DNA from: CAYUYV01 sp050331455
Lineage (GTDB): Bacteria > Pseudomonadota > Alphaproteobacteria > JAJFIK01
Assembly (NCBI GenBank): GCA_050331455.1
Contig: JBHJGV010000049.1
Coordinates: 1-28,167, forward strand
Direction: 5' to 3'
DNA: 28,167 nucleotides
The notes below the pieces were generated by a model. That model was not told the DNA's origin and did not search any database. It saw only the letters and a list, made by a program, of their open reading frames with translations. Numbering within the stretch: position 1 is the first letter of the stretch; the number at the start of each line of letters is the position of its first letter. Below, piece after piece: positions 14,865 to 22,585 of the stretch. Position numbers and translations under genes: made by a program.

Positions 14865-17144
14865 TCACGGGTTCAAAAGATCCCGCATAATGGTGAGCTG
14901 GCTGCGCAGATCGTCCGTTGCCGCCTGATAATCCGTATCGTTCCGGATGATCGTGGCCCGGATCATGACCAGGAGTTCCGTGCGCTCCGCCCTTCGGGCG
15001 GTCGCACCGAACAGGGGCCCCAGCACGGGCAGGCGCGAGAGCACAGGGAGGCCCGAGCGGCTGTCGCTGAAGGACCGGCGGATCAGGCCGCCCAGGGCCA
15101 CGGTCTGCCCGTCCCGGGCTGCGACCCGGCTTTCGATCCGGCGCTGCTGGATCGTGGGCGAGTCGATGCCCGACGTGGTCGTTTCCACCACGCTGGAGAC
15201 TTCCTGCTCAACATGCAGGACGACATGTTCTAATTTCACTTCCGGCGTGACCACCAGGATGACGCCCGTATCCCGATATTCGACATTGTTCACGACCGGC
15301 GCATTGTTGTCGATGACGCTGACGGCGGCCTGAGTCGTGATCGGCACCTGGTCGCCCACCTGCAGGACGGCACTTTCATTGTTGAGCACGGCCACCTGGG
15401 GTGAGGACACGACCTGCACATCCGTGATGGAATCGAGAGCATCGAGCACCGCGAGGGCGTCGGCCCCCTGGAACAGAACGTTCACGCCCGCCTGGGAGCC
15501 GGGAAAGATGCCGGCACTGACCGGCGTGCCGGTGGCCAGATCGCCCGCGCTCTGGACGATGCCCGACACGCCGACATCGGACGGGTCGGTCAGGCTGGCG
15601 GTGAAGTTTCCGGACTGGAAGAACCATTGCAATCCAAAGCGCAGTTCGTCATTCAGCTGAACTTCTGCAATGGTCGCTTCGATCAGCACTTGTTTGGGCG
15701 GCGTGTCGATCTCACGCAAGGTGGCGAGCACCCGCCCGTGGTCTGCCGGGCGCGCCAGGATGGTGAGGGTGTTCTGCTGCTCGTCGGCGATGATCCGCAT
15801 ATGGTCGTTGGAAACGATCAGCTTGTCCCGGTTCGCGGCCTGGGTATCGACCCGGCGGCTGATGGATGACGGGTTGGCGCCCGCACCCAGCCGCCCACTC
15901 TGGCCCCCACCCTGGCCCCCTCCCCCGGCATCCGCCGCGAGGGAAACCGTGTCCTGGCCCGGCGCTGTCGTGCCGGCGCTCAAGGTTTGTTGGCCCGCGT
16001 CGTAAATGCCGCCCAATGTGATGGCGAGATCCTTTGCGCGGCCGTGGCGCACGGCATAGACATTCACCTCCCGCCCGTCCCCCTGCCCGCCCCGATCGAA
16101 GGTGTTGATCCAGTCCTCGACCCGGCGCAGATAGTCAGGCGACTTGGAGACAACGAGAATGGCGTTCAGCCGGCTGACGGGCACGAAACGAACGAGATCG
16201 CCGGACAGGGCATCCGCCCCGGCGCCGAACACGGCCTCCAATTCCTGCACCATGGTCTCCGGGCTGGCCGAACGCAGGGGCTGGAGCACGAAAGACATGC
16301 CCGCCATCCAATCGACGTCAAAGGCATCGATCAATTCGATCAAGCGCGTGCGTTCGGCATTGCCGCCGGACAGGATCAGAATGTTCCGTGTGGGGTCGGC
16401 CTGGACGGATGCTCCGCTCGGTTTCATCGGCTCGATCACATCCCTCAGGGCTTCGGCCCCCACATGGCGCAGAGGCACGATATGGGTGCCGTGGCCGGCG
16501 CCGAGCGCGGCCCGCCGGCCGACGCCGATCGGGGCAAGATGGCCCTCGGCACCGTTACCGGCCGGCCGGATTTCGAAAAAATCGCTGCGGCGGACCAGCG
16601 TGGCGCCATTGACCCGCAGGGCATTGTCGAGGGCGTCGAGCAGGGCGCTGCGGGGCAGCGGCTGGCTGGTCTGGAGCGTGACAAGCCCCGAGACAGCCGG
16701 ATCGATGATGTAGTTCTGGCCCAGAAGATCGCCGAGCACGGCCGCCACCACATCCTCTACGGCGGCGTCCCGGAAACTCAAGGAAACACTCTGGACGATG
16801 CCGTTATCGGGCCCGCCGCCTTCGCTGCTCGGCGCCATGAAGAGCCCGCTGCCCATGCGCCGGACGACGGGCGGCTCCGTCGCGTCGCTGGCGTCCGGGA
16901 CGCCGCTTTGGCTGGCAATGGTGCCGGTCCGCGGGGTCAGGTCACGGGTCTGGCTGCCCTGTGCGGATGGCGCTGCCGGTTCAACCGGTTTTTGCGGTCG
17001 ATCGTCCCAAAGGCGCGACAGCAGCTCCGCCGTTTCCGGCCGCGGCGTGGACTGGGTGCCGGCGCAGGCGGTCATCGCCAGGACAAAAAGCGTGACGACG
17101 GCCCCTCTGGTCAGTCCTGTGATCGCGCCCCGCCTCGCCGTCAT
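14865..17144 (-). CDS. gspD: Type II secretion outer-membrane secretin GspD
   Basis: The 759-residue secretin forms the outer-membrane pore. From the ATG at 17142-17144 it has a lipoprotein-type signal (VLAMTAC, Cys27). The N0 domain lies at about 118-195 (SLSFRDAAVEDVVAAVLGDL), N1 at 220-282, N2 at 284-352 and N3 at 358-480. N3 is interrupted by a glycine-rich insert at 405-425. The secretin core follows from about 486 (VLIEATIAEVQLNDELRFGLQW), with DTGVILVVTPEV and the C-terminal GLPVLSRLPVLGPLFG signature. A 96-bp gap separates it from the upstream gene at 17241, the largest gap in the operon. A lipidated form would not need a separate GspS pilotin, and none is seen. Confidence 0.96.
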   Translation of the reverse strand: MTARRGAITGLTRGAVVTLFVLAMTACAGTQSTPRPETAELLSRLWDDRPQKPVEPAAPSAQGSQTRDLTPRTGTIASQSGVPDASDATEPPVVRRMGSGLFMAPSSEGGGPDNGIVQSVSLSFRDAAVEDVVAAVLGDLLGQNYIIDPAVSGLVTLQTSQPLPRSALLDALDNALRVNGATLVRRSDFFEIRPAGNGAEGHLAPIGVGRRAALGAGHGTHIVPLRHVGAEALRDVIEPMKPSGASVQADPTRNILILSGGNAERTRLIELIDAFDVDWMAGMSFVLQPLRSASPETMVQELEAVFGAGADALSGDLVRFVPVSRLNAILVVSKSPDYLRRVEDWINTFDRGGQGDGREVNVYAVRHGRAKDLAITLGGIYDAGQQTLSAGTTAPGQDTVSLAADAGGGGQGGGQSGRLGAGANPSSISRRVDTQAANRDKLIVSNDHMRIIADEQQNTLTILARPADHGRVLATLREIDTPPKQVLIEATIAEVQLNDELRFGLQWFFQSGNFTASLTDPSDVGVSGIVQSAGDLATGTPVSAGIFPGSQAGVNVLFQGADALAVLDALDSITDVQVVSSPQVAVLNNESAVLQVGDQVPITTQAAVSVIDNNAPVVNNVEYRDTGVILVVTPEVKLEHVVLHVEQEVSSVVETTTSGIDSPTIQQRRIESRVAARDGQTVALGGLIRRSFSDSRSGLPVLSRLPVLGPLFGATARRAERTELLVMIRATIIRNDTDYQAATDDLRSQLTIMRDLLNP

Positions 17145-17240
17145 CGATTCTGGTCCTGTTTTTTCGTCACCCAGACAGTTTAGCGACCGTGTGTTGCACC
17201 ATGTTGACACAGGCGTAGATTGTTGCCTGAAAAGACAAGC

Positions 17241-17864
17241 CTATTCAGGGTCGAAAAGGCCCGAGCGCGCGGCCTGGCGCAGCGCTTTCCGCCTCGCCGC
17301 CTCCTCCGGGTCCAGACCCTCGCGGGCCTCCTCCGCGCGGGGCGGGGAGGTCTGCAGCGACCCGGGCTCCGCCGCCCTGCGGGGTGGCTCATCATTGAGA
17401 CGCAGTTCGATTTCCTGCTCCCCCCGGCTTATCCGCACCCGGCCGTGGTCCACCGTCTCAACCCGCCAGCCACCGGACAGGCGGTCTCCGGCGTGAGCCA
17501 TTACAGGCTCGGTCCGGGTTGGATCGATCAGGATCGCGAGCCGCCGGTCGCCGCTCAGGACCGTGCCCCGTAGATAAATCCTGAGGGGTTCGGACGACGC
17601 CGCCGCGGCATCCGGTGCAGCAGGCTCCACCACGCGGGGGCGCCGTCCGGGCGTGAACAGCAGGCGCGCCGTAAGGGTCGTGTTGGCCTCCATGGCCCGG
17701 GTCGCCCGCGCCGCCTGCCAGTCGGTCACCGAGCCCGCATAATCGGTGGTCCGGGGTCCGCGTTTCGGCGGCGGCGCCTCGGGCAAGGGGCGCAGGACGA
17801 GTGCACCGGCCACGGCCAGGATCCCCGTGATCATCCCCGCGGCAATGACGATCGGTCCCCTCAT
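17241..17864 (-). CDS. GspC/XpsN-like inner-membrane type II secretion protein
   Basis: This 207-residue protein has one N-terminal membrane segment (residues 5-26) and a Pro-rich linker. A small domain at about 90-160 reads IYLRGTVLSGDRRLAILID, AHAGDRLSGGWRVETVDHGRVRI and EIELRL. This is the pattern of the homology region of GspC, which connects the platform to the secretin. There is no PDZ or coiled-coil region after it, only a charged tail. Its place between gspM and gspD matches xpsN in the Xanthomonas cluster, where XpsN replaces GspC. The ATG at 17864 overlaps the gspM stop codon as ATGA, which implies translational coupling. Assignment as a GspN is an alternative name for the same role. 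Confidence 0.75.
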   Translation of the reverse strand: MRGPIVIAAGMITGILAVAGALVLRPLPEAPPPKRGPRTTDYAGSVTDWQAARATRAMEANTTLTARLLFTPGRRPRVVEPAAPDAAAASSEPLRIYLRGTVLSGDRRLAILIDPTRTEPVMAHAGDRLSGGWRVETVDHGRVRISRGEQEIELRLNDEPPRRAAEPGSLQTSPPRAEEAREGLDPEEAARRKALRQAARSGLFDPE

Positions 17865-18448
17865 CGTGCCGCCCTCTCAAGTCCGGTTTGCCTGGCCATG
17901 GCGGCCGTCACGGTGAGGCCAAGTCGGACCTCCCGGGTCGGCCCGGCCTCAGGCCCCTCGCGCAGGGCCGTGATGTCGAGCGCCTCCACTGCGAGTACCG
18001 GCCGGTCCGTCTCCAGCGCCGAGAGCAGGGCAAAGGCATCGCCCTCCGATGCCAGAAATTGAATCTGTACCGTGATGAAGGGCGTGTCCTCGTCGGAGCG
18101 GGCCGCACCCAATTGCTCGACCCGGCCACCATGGTCCTCGACCAGGGCGCGCAGCCGCGCCTGGAGGTCGGCGATGGCGAGATCGGCGCCGGCGGCGCTG
18201 TCGTCGCCGGGCCCGGGAGCGCCCATCAGAAGCGCGACATCCTCCGGCGCAGGTGCTTTGGGCGAGGACGGCCGGCTGAGGCTCGCCTCAAGGCGGGCGA
18301 TCTGCTGGGCGAGCCGGGCATTCACGGTGCGGGCGTCGTGCAAGGCCGTGAGATAGCGGCCCACGGTGAACCACACCAGGGCCGTCATTACCGCAACGGT
18401 CAGCACCAGGACAGCAACACGCTGAAAAAGGGCGCGGGGTCCGCTCAT
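17861..18448 (-). CDS. gspM: Type II secretion inner-membrane platform protein GspM
   Basis: This 195-residue protein has a short cytoplasmic N-terminus, one membrane helix (residues 9-29), a helical region with ARLAQQIARLEASL, and a C-terminal ferredoxin-like domain. The domain ends VLAVEALDITALREGP...VRLGLTVTAAM. Size, topology and position next to gspL identify GspM, which pairs with GspL in the platform. The ATG at 18448 overlaps the gspL stop codon as ATGA, and its own stop codon overlaps the next start in the same way. Confidence 0.85.
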   Translation of the reverse strand: MSGPRALFQRVAVLVLTVAVMTALVWFTVGRYLTALHDARTVNARLAQQIARLEASLSRPSSPKAPAPEDVALLMGAPGPGDDSAAGADLAIADLQARLRALVEDHGGRVEQLGAARSDEDTPFITVQIQFLASEGDAFALLSALETDRPVLAVEALDITALREGPEAGPTREVRLGLTVTAAMARQTGLERAAR

Positions 18449-19707
18449 GGCCGCCCCTCCCCGGCCTCATCCAGAGACAGATCGATGGTGAAGGCCTCCC
18501 GACCGCTGGCGGGATCGATGCGCACCGGAGCGCCGTGGCGGGCACTGGTCACGCCGGCGAGACTGCCCAAGCGCCGCAGGACCCGCGTGCTGTCCTCGCC
18601 GGAGCCCTTGACCTGCACGGTCAGTGTGCGTCCGGCTTCTCCCGTGCCGCGCAGGCTGAAATGATCGAGATGGGCCGTATCCGGCAGGGCATCGGTCAGG
18701 CGGGCCAGGAGGGGCAGCGGCGCCGGAGACGCGGTCAGGTGATCCGCCACGCGCGCAAAGTGGGCCTGGGCCCCTTGGACCTGTTGACGGGCCAGTGCTG
18801 CGCGCCGGGCCTCCTGGCGCACACCCGCCAGGTCCGCTTCCAGGGCCTGGCGTTCCGACTGGATCATGAGCCAGGGCGCCGCGAACACGGCTCCAAGGGC
18901 GACGGCCCCCGCCGCAAGCGCGATACCGGTCCGGCGCCTATCGGCCCGGGACCGGCGCTCCTGGTCCCTGGTCCGGAACGACAAGAGGCCGCCCGCCGCC
19001 GCGCTCCAATGGGCGAAACGCTGGGGGCGGACTCCGTCGCGCGCAAGCCCGTCGGCAAGATCCTGAAGGGTCTGTGGACGGATGCAGGCCAGGGTGACCC
19101 GCACCGTGGCCGCGTTCTCGCACCGGCCCGTGACGCGAAAGGCCAGATCGGCCGATGTCTCGTCCACGGGCATGAAGCGGTCGAGGTCGAGGCTTAAAAG
19201 CCCTTGGAGCGTCCGACTGTCCGCATCGGGCAAGACGACGCTACGCTCCAGGACCAGCCCCGGGTCGAGCAGAACGCTGACATCGCCATGGGTCTTAAAG
19301 TCCGGCATGGCCGCGAGCGCCTTGGCCACGTCGCGCTTCAGGCCCGGCTCAGCCGGAGCGATGGGGCTGTGCCCCAGGGGCTGCCACTGACCCGCCACGC
19401 TGACCGACCAAAGGTCCACACCGTCGGGGCGGATGTGCAGCACTGTCCGGGCGCCGATGCGGGCCAGGGTGCGAACGGCTCCTTGGGGCATTGCGGCAAG
19501 CAATTCGCCGAGCCACCAGGTGACGGACCGGTGCACGCTGCCTCTCAAAGCCGGCGATCCGGGCAAGGCGAACAAGGGACGGGCGAAGCGTTCGGCCAGA
19601 ACGCCCCGTTCCACGGGCGCCTGTGCCATTGGTACCTGTGCCATTGGTCCCTGTGCCATGGGATTCCGTGCCATGGGCTGCGTCTCGGTATGTCCGACCC
19701 CCGTCAC
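18445..19707 (-). CDS. gspL: Type II secretion platform protein GspL with MAQxP repeat at its N-terminus
   Basis: The 420-residue protein has a cytoplasmic actin-like domain (about 60-240; LHIRPDGVDLWSV, LLDPGLVLERSVVLPDA), a membrane helix at 260-283 and a periplasmic ferredoxin-like domain ending in FTIDLSLDEAG. This is the GspL/PilM-PilN layout that binds the GspE ATPase. The start is GTG at 19707, overlapping the gspJ stop codon as GTGA. Residues 12-33 are a 5-residue repeat, MARNP-MAQGP-MAQVP-MAQAP-VERG, encoded by four 15-bp units. Each of the four MAxxP units begins with an in-frame ATG, so internal starts are possible. The repeat looks like a recent expansion outside the family fold. 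Confidence 0.88.
   Translation of the reverse strand: MTGVGHTETQPMARNPMAQGPMAQVPMAQAPVERGVLAERFARPLFALPGSPALRGSVHRSVTWWLGELLAAMPQGAVRTLARIGARTVLHIRPDGVDLWSVSVAGQWQPLGHSPIAPAEPGLKRDVAKALAAMPDFKTHGDVSVLLDPGLVLERSVVLPDADSRTLQGLLSLDLDRFMPVDETSADLAFRVTGRCENAATVRVTLACIRPQTLQDLADGLARDGVRPQRFAHWSAAAGGLLSFRTRDQERRSRADRRRTGIALAAGAVALGAVFAAPWLMIQSERQALEADLAGVRQEARRAALARQQVQGAQAHFARVADHLTASPAPLPLLARLTDALPDTAHLDHFSLRGTGEAGRTLTVQVKGSGEDSTRVLRRLGSLAGVTSARHGAPVRIDPASGREAFTIDLSLDEAGEGRP
19616..19675. repeat. Four 15-bp tandem repeats in the 5' end of gspL
   Basis: On the plus strand, units of 15 bp end at 19630, 19645, 19660 and 19675. Two read GGNNCCTGTGCCATT-like and two end GTGCCATG. On the coding strand each unit contains ATGGCAC and encodes M-A-[QR]-x-P. 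Unit changes of 15 bp keep the reading frame, so copy number could vary without destroying the gene. Confidence 0.9.
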
Positions 19708-20495
19708 CTGTCCCCCTCCGGCCGTCCCAGAATGCGGTCTGCGCCGCCGGCCAAGGGATTACGGGCCCGTCGCGGCGCGACGAAAACGCGCTCGGTGGTG
19801 GTGTTATCATATACGATGTCGATGCGAACCAGGGCCGGTATGTCCGGACCGTCGATCCATGTATCCTGCCAGGGCGCGCCGGGCCCTGGGCGATAAGCAA
19901 TGCGCCAATCCGTAAGGCCGGGCAGCAAGATCGACCGGCCTTCCACGCCCGCCAAGCGGTTGCCGGTGACCCGATGATCCGGCCGGCCGCTCTCCAGCAT
20001 CAGGGACCTCCGGTCCCCATCCGCATCCGGACCGTCCAGGACGAGGCGATAGGCCCGCAGACCCGGCACCGGCGAGAGGGGCCCGGGATCGGCGAGGAAC
20101 ACAAGCCAGTCCGGCCCGCCCCGCACATGGTTGAGCCGCGCGCCGCCGGGCCCGGTCCGGGGCACCGGACGGATCTGCTCGAGAAGACCACGCAAAGCCT
20201 GGAGCCCCATGGCTTTGGCCGACGCGTCCTGGCCCTGGAGCCCGTAGCGCTCCCAAACCCGCCCCCCCATGGCCAGGGTTCCCGCCATGGCCGCAACCAG
20301 CAATGCCGTGAGCATCAGCGCCATCAACACCTCAAGCAGGGTCATCCCTTCCCTGCCCTTGCGTGTCCGGTGTCGCCGCTGCCAACGCCCCGAGGACCGG
20401 TTGTGCCGAACGCGTCCTGTTCCGCAACAGGCCTCCAGACGCCCCCACTGCCCCCTGTGTCCAGCCCCCATTCGCCGTCCCGTCATGGTGCCCAT
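19704..20495 (-). CDS. gspJ: Type II secretion minor pseudopilin GspJ with long leader
   Basis: This 263-residue pseudopilin carries the peptidase site G50/M51 in KGREG-MTLLEVLMALML, with the conserved Glu5 at E55. The soluble domain fits GspJ: LQALRGLLEQIRPVP, PGLRAYRLVLDG and LLPGLTDWRIAYR. The first start after gspI is ATG 20495, giving an unusual 50-residue basic leader. In-frame ATGs at codons 4 and 9 shorten it little, and no GTG or TTG lies closer. Class III signal leaders are normally much shorter. The first codons come from a 17-bp tandem repeat that crosses the gspI/gspJ junction. Its stop codon overlaps the gspL start. Confidence 0.88.
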   Translation of the reverse strand: MGTMTGRRMGAGHRGQWGRLEACCGTGRVRHNRSSGRWQRRHRTRKGREGMTLLEVLMALMLTALLVAAMAGTLAMGGRVWERYGLQGQDASAKAMGLQALRGLLEQIRPVPRTGPGGARLNHVRGGPDWLVFLADPGPLSPVPGLRAYRLVLDGPDADGDRRSLMLESGRPDHRVTGNRLAGVEGRSILLPGLTDWRIAYRPGPGAPWQDTWIDGPDIPALVRIDIVYDNTTTERVFVAPRRARNPLAGGADRILGRPEGDR

Positions 20496-20528
20496 CCCGT
20501 CATGGGATCCGTCCCGCGATGGGGTGCA
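20478..20528. repeat. Three 17-bp tandem repeats across the gspI stop and gspJ start
   Basis: TCCCGTCATGGTGCCCA (20478-20494), TCCCGTCATGGGATCCG (20495-20511) and TCCCGCGATGGGGTGCA (20512-20528) follow one another. They contain the last codons of gspI and the first codons of gspJ. Seventeen is not a multiple of three, so loss or gain of a unit would move the junction between genes and reset reading frames. Confidence 0.8.
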
Positions 20529-20910
20529 GGCGGATGGTTTCCAGGGTGAAAGACCGGCCGTCCTCGTCCCGCACGGTGACCTCGATCAGTACGGGCTGGA
20601 GGCCCGATGCCGGGCGGATCCCCGCCACGGGACGGACGGACCGGGTCCAGGTGAGCGATCCCATCCGGCCGCGCTCCGCCCCGGCCCCGCCCTCAAAGGC
20701 AAAACCATCGAGCACCGACTGGGCCGTCTGTTCCAACTGGGTCTGGAGAACGGCCGTGCGGAGGTAGCGGCTGGACTGGGCCAGGGCGGCATAAAGGGCG
20801 CCGAGGCCCAGGGCGAGGATGGCCAGGGCGATCAGCACCTCCAGCAGGGTGAAGCCCGCACGGTCCGTGCGGCCCCGCTCGGACCTATGGGGGCGTCTGG
20901 GCAGCCGCAT
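20500..20910 (-). CDS. gspI: Type II secretion minor pseudopilin GspI
   Basis: The 136-residue protein begins MRLPRRPHRSERG. The prepilin peptidase site is G19/F20 in RAG-FTLLEVLIALAIL, with Glu5 at E24. The body (LGLGALYAALAQSSRYL, TQLEQTAQSVLDGF, then SLTWTRSV and a C-terminal LIEVTV strand) is typical of GspI. The ATG at 20910 lies 26 bp inside the end of gspH. Its C-terminus, ETIRLHPIAGRIP, is encoded partly by the 17-bp repeat. Confidence 0.9.
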   Translation of the reverse strand: MRLPRRPHRSERGRTDRAGFTLLEVLIALAILALGLGALYAALAQSSRYLRTAVLQTQLEQTAQSVLDGFAFEGGAGAERGRMGSLTWTRSVRPVAGIRPASGLQPVLIEVTVRDEDGRSFTLETIRLHPIAGRIP

Positions 20911-21367
20911 GGCCTGTGATCCAATTGATGGTGACACGGACGGTCACGCCGGCCTGAGCCAGGGTGAGGCTGCCGCCGGAGGACTGCCCGTTGGGATAGA
21001 ACAGGACCCGCGCCATGGTCGGCCCGGCATTGGTCTGGTGCACGGCCTTGACCTCAAGCGTCATATCTTCAGGCAAGACCAAAGGGACCGGCAGGCCATC
21101 GGCCAGAACCCGTCGCTGCGCCAGATCCACGTCGAGGCGCGTAATGCGGCCCGTACGGATGGCCTGCAGCCGGGCCGCTGCTGCCGCCCGAACGAGATCC
21201 TGCCCCAGGCCCGTGAGCACGACGCGTGGCCCCGGCGGACGGATCGCCGGCACAACCAGCGCCGCGAGGAGCGCGAGGACGGCAAGCACGACCATCAGCT
21301 CCAGGAGGGAAAAGCCGCGCTTGCCCCGGGGCCGGACCGTGTGCGGGCAAGGACGGGCACGATCCAT
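20885..21367 (-). CDS. gspH: Type II secretion minor pseudopilin GspH
   Basis: From the ATG at 21367 this is a 160-residue protein; a GTG at 21373, overlapping the gspF stop codon as GTGA, adds two residues and is also possible. The peptidase site is G18/F19 in GKRG-FSLLELMVVLAVL, with Glu5 at E23. The following GLGQDLVRAAAAARLQAIRTG and strands after it match GspH. Confidence 0.9.
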   Translation of the reverse strand: MDRARPCPHTVRPRGKRGFSLLELMVVLAVLALLAALVVPAIRPPGPRVVLTGLGQDLVRAAAAARLQAIRTGRITRLDVDLAQRRVLADGLPVPLVLPEDMTLEVKAVHQTNAGPTMARVLFYPNGQSSGGSLTLAQAGVTVRVTINWITGHAAAQTPP

Positions 21368-21369
21368 GG

Positions 21370-22581
21370 TCACACCAGCGTGTTGACGGCAAAGACGGCG
21401 GAGAAAATAGCGTACATCGTGCCGCCCACGACGAGACCCATGATCACTGTCACAAGGGGCACAAGCAGGGTGAGCCCCAGGGCAATGCGCCGTTCCACCC
21501 GCTGATCCAGGAGATCTGCCGCCCGCTCCAGCATGACGTCGTATTGCCCCGACTGCTCGCCCAGCACCACGAGGCGGCGCAAGACCACCGGACCCAATTG
21601 CGTTTCCTCAAAGGCCGAACCGAGCCGCCGGCCCTTGCGCACCCGCTCCAATGTGGCCTCCAGAGCCGCGCTCATCACCGGTTCGGTCACGGTGGCCCGG
21701 CAGATCTCCAGCGCCCGGAGTAACGGCACGCCATTGCGCAAGGTCAAGGACAAGGTCCGCGCAAACGCTCCGGCCACGGCATCCGATGCCAGAGCGCCGA
21801 AATAGGGCACACCGGACGCGAGGCGCCCCAGACGCAACCGCAGGCCCTCATCCCGCAAGGCGACGGCGAGCAGCAACAGGCCCGCCGCCAGCGCAATGGC
21901 CGCCGTCTGACCATGGGCCTGCACACCGTGGGCGACCCCAAGCAGGACCCGCGTCGCCGTGGGCAGCTCGGCCCCGGCGGCGGCGAAAACGGGCTCGAAT
22001 TGCGGGACAACGACAGTCATCATCAGGATGATCGAGGCGATGGTCGCCAGGAGGAGAATGGCCGGATAGGTCAGGGCCGAGATGATCCGGATTCGCGCCT
22101 GTTGTGTGCGGCGCATATGGGCCGACATGCTGGTCAGCACCTGGGCCAGGGCGCCGCTTTCCTCGCCCGCCCGCACGAGAGCGCGCACGATGCGGGGGAA
22201 CGCCCGGGGCTCCCGGTCCATGGCATCGGCCAGGGAGTGCCCCTCCGTAAGTGCCTCCTCAAGACGCTTGAGCAGGGCCCTGGCACGCCTTGTGCCGCGC
22301 AGATCGGCGGCCAGGGACAGGCCGTCCTTGAGGGACACCCCCTCCCGCACCAGCATGGCGAGTTCGTCCAGCGTCTCGATGAGGTCCCTGGCTCCCAGGA
22401 CCCGGCCGCCGCCAATGGGCGTGTGCAGAACATCCGTCAGGACGGCGGACGCCTTGACCTGGGTCGGGCGCAGCCCCCGAGCCCGCAGAGTCTCCAGGGC
22501 GCCCTGCCGGTCGGCCGCCTCCACATCACCGCGGACGATCCGGTTGGCGGCATCGAGGGCGATGTAGCGGAAACCGGCCAT
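21370..22581 (-). CDS. gspF: Type II secretion inner-membrane protein GspF
   Basis: The 403-residue polytopic protein has the usual length of GspF. It starts MAGFRYIALDAANRIVRGDVEA and has two repeated T2SSF domains. The first includes LDELAMLVREGVSLKDGLSLAA and the second FARTLSLTLRNGVPLLRALEI. Membrane helices lie after each domain (ILLLATIASIILMMTVVV, IALAAGLLLLAVAL and LTLLVPLVTVIMGLVVGGTMYAIF). The start lies 4 bp after the gspE stop codon. Confidence 0.96.
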   Translation of the reverse strand: MAGFRYIALDAANRIVRGDVEAADRQGALETLRARGLRPTQVKASAVLTDVLHTPIGGGRVLGARDLIETLDELAMLVREGVSLKDGLSLAADLRGTRRARALLKRLEEALTEGHSLADAMDREPRAFPRIVRALVRAGEESGALAQVLTSMSAHMRRTQQARIRIISALTYPAILLLATIASIILMMTVVVPQFEPVFAAAGAELPTATRVLLGVAHGVQAHGQTAAIALAAGLLLLAVALRDEGLRLRLGRLASGVPYFGALASDAVAGAFARTLSLTLRNGVPLLRALEICRATVTEPVMSAALEATLERVRKGRRLGSAFEETQLGPVVLRRLVVLGEQSGQYDVMLERAADLLDQRVERRIALGLTLLVPLVTVIMGLVVGGTMYAIFSAVFAVNTLV

Positions 22582-22585
22582 GGGC

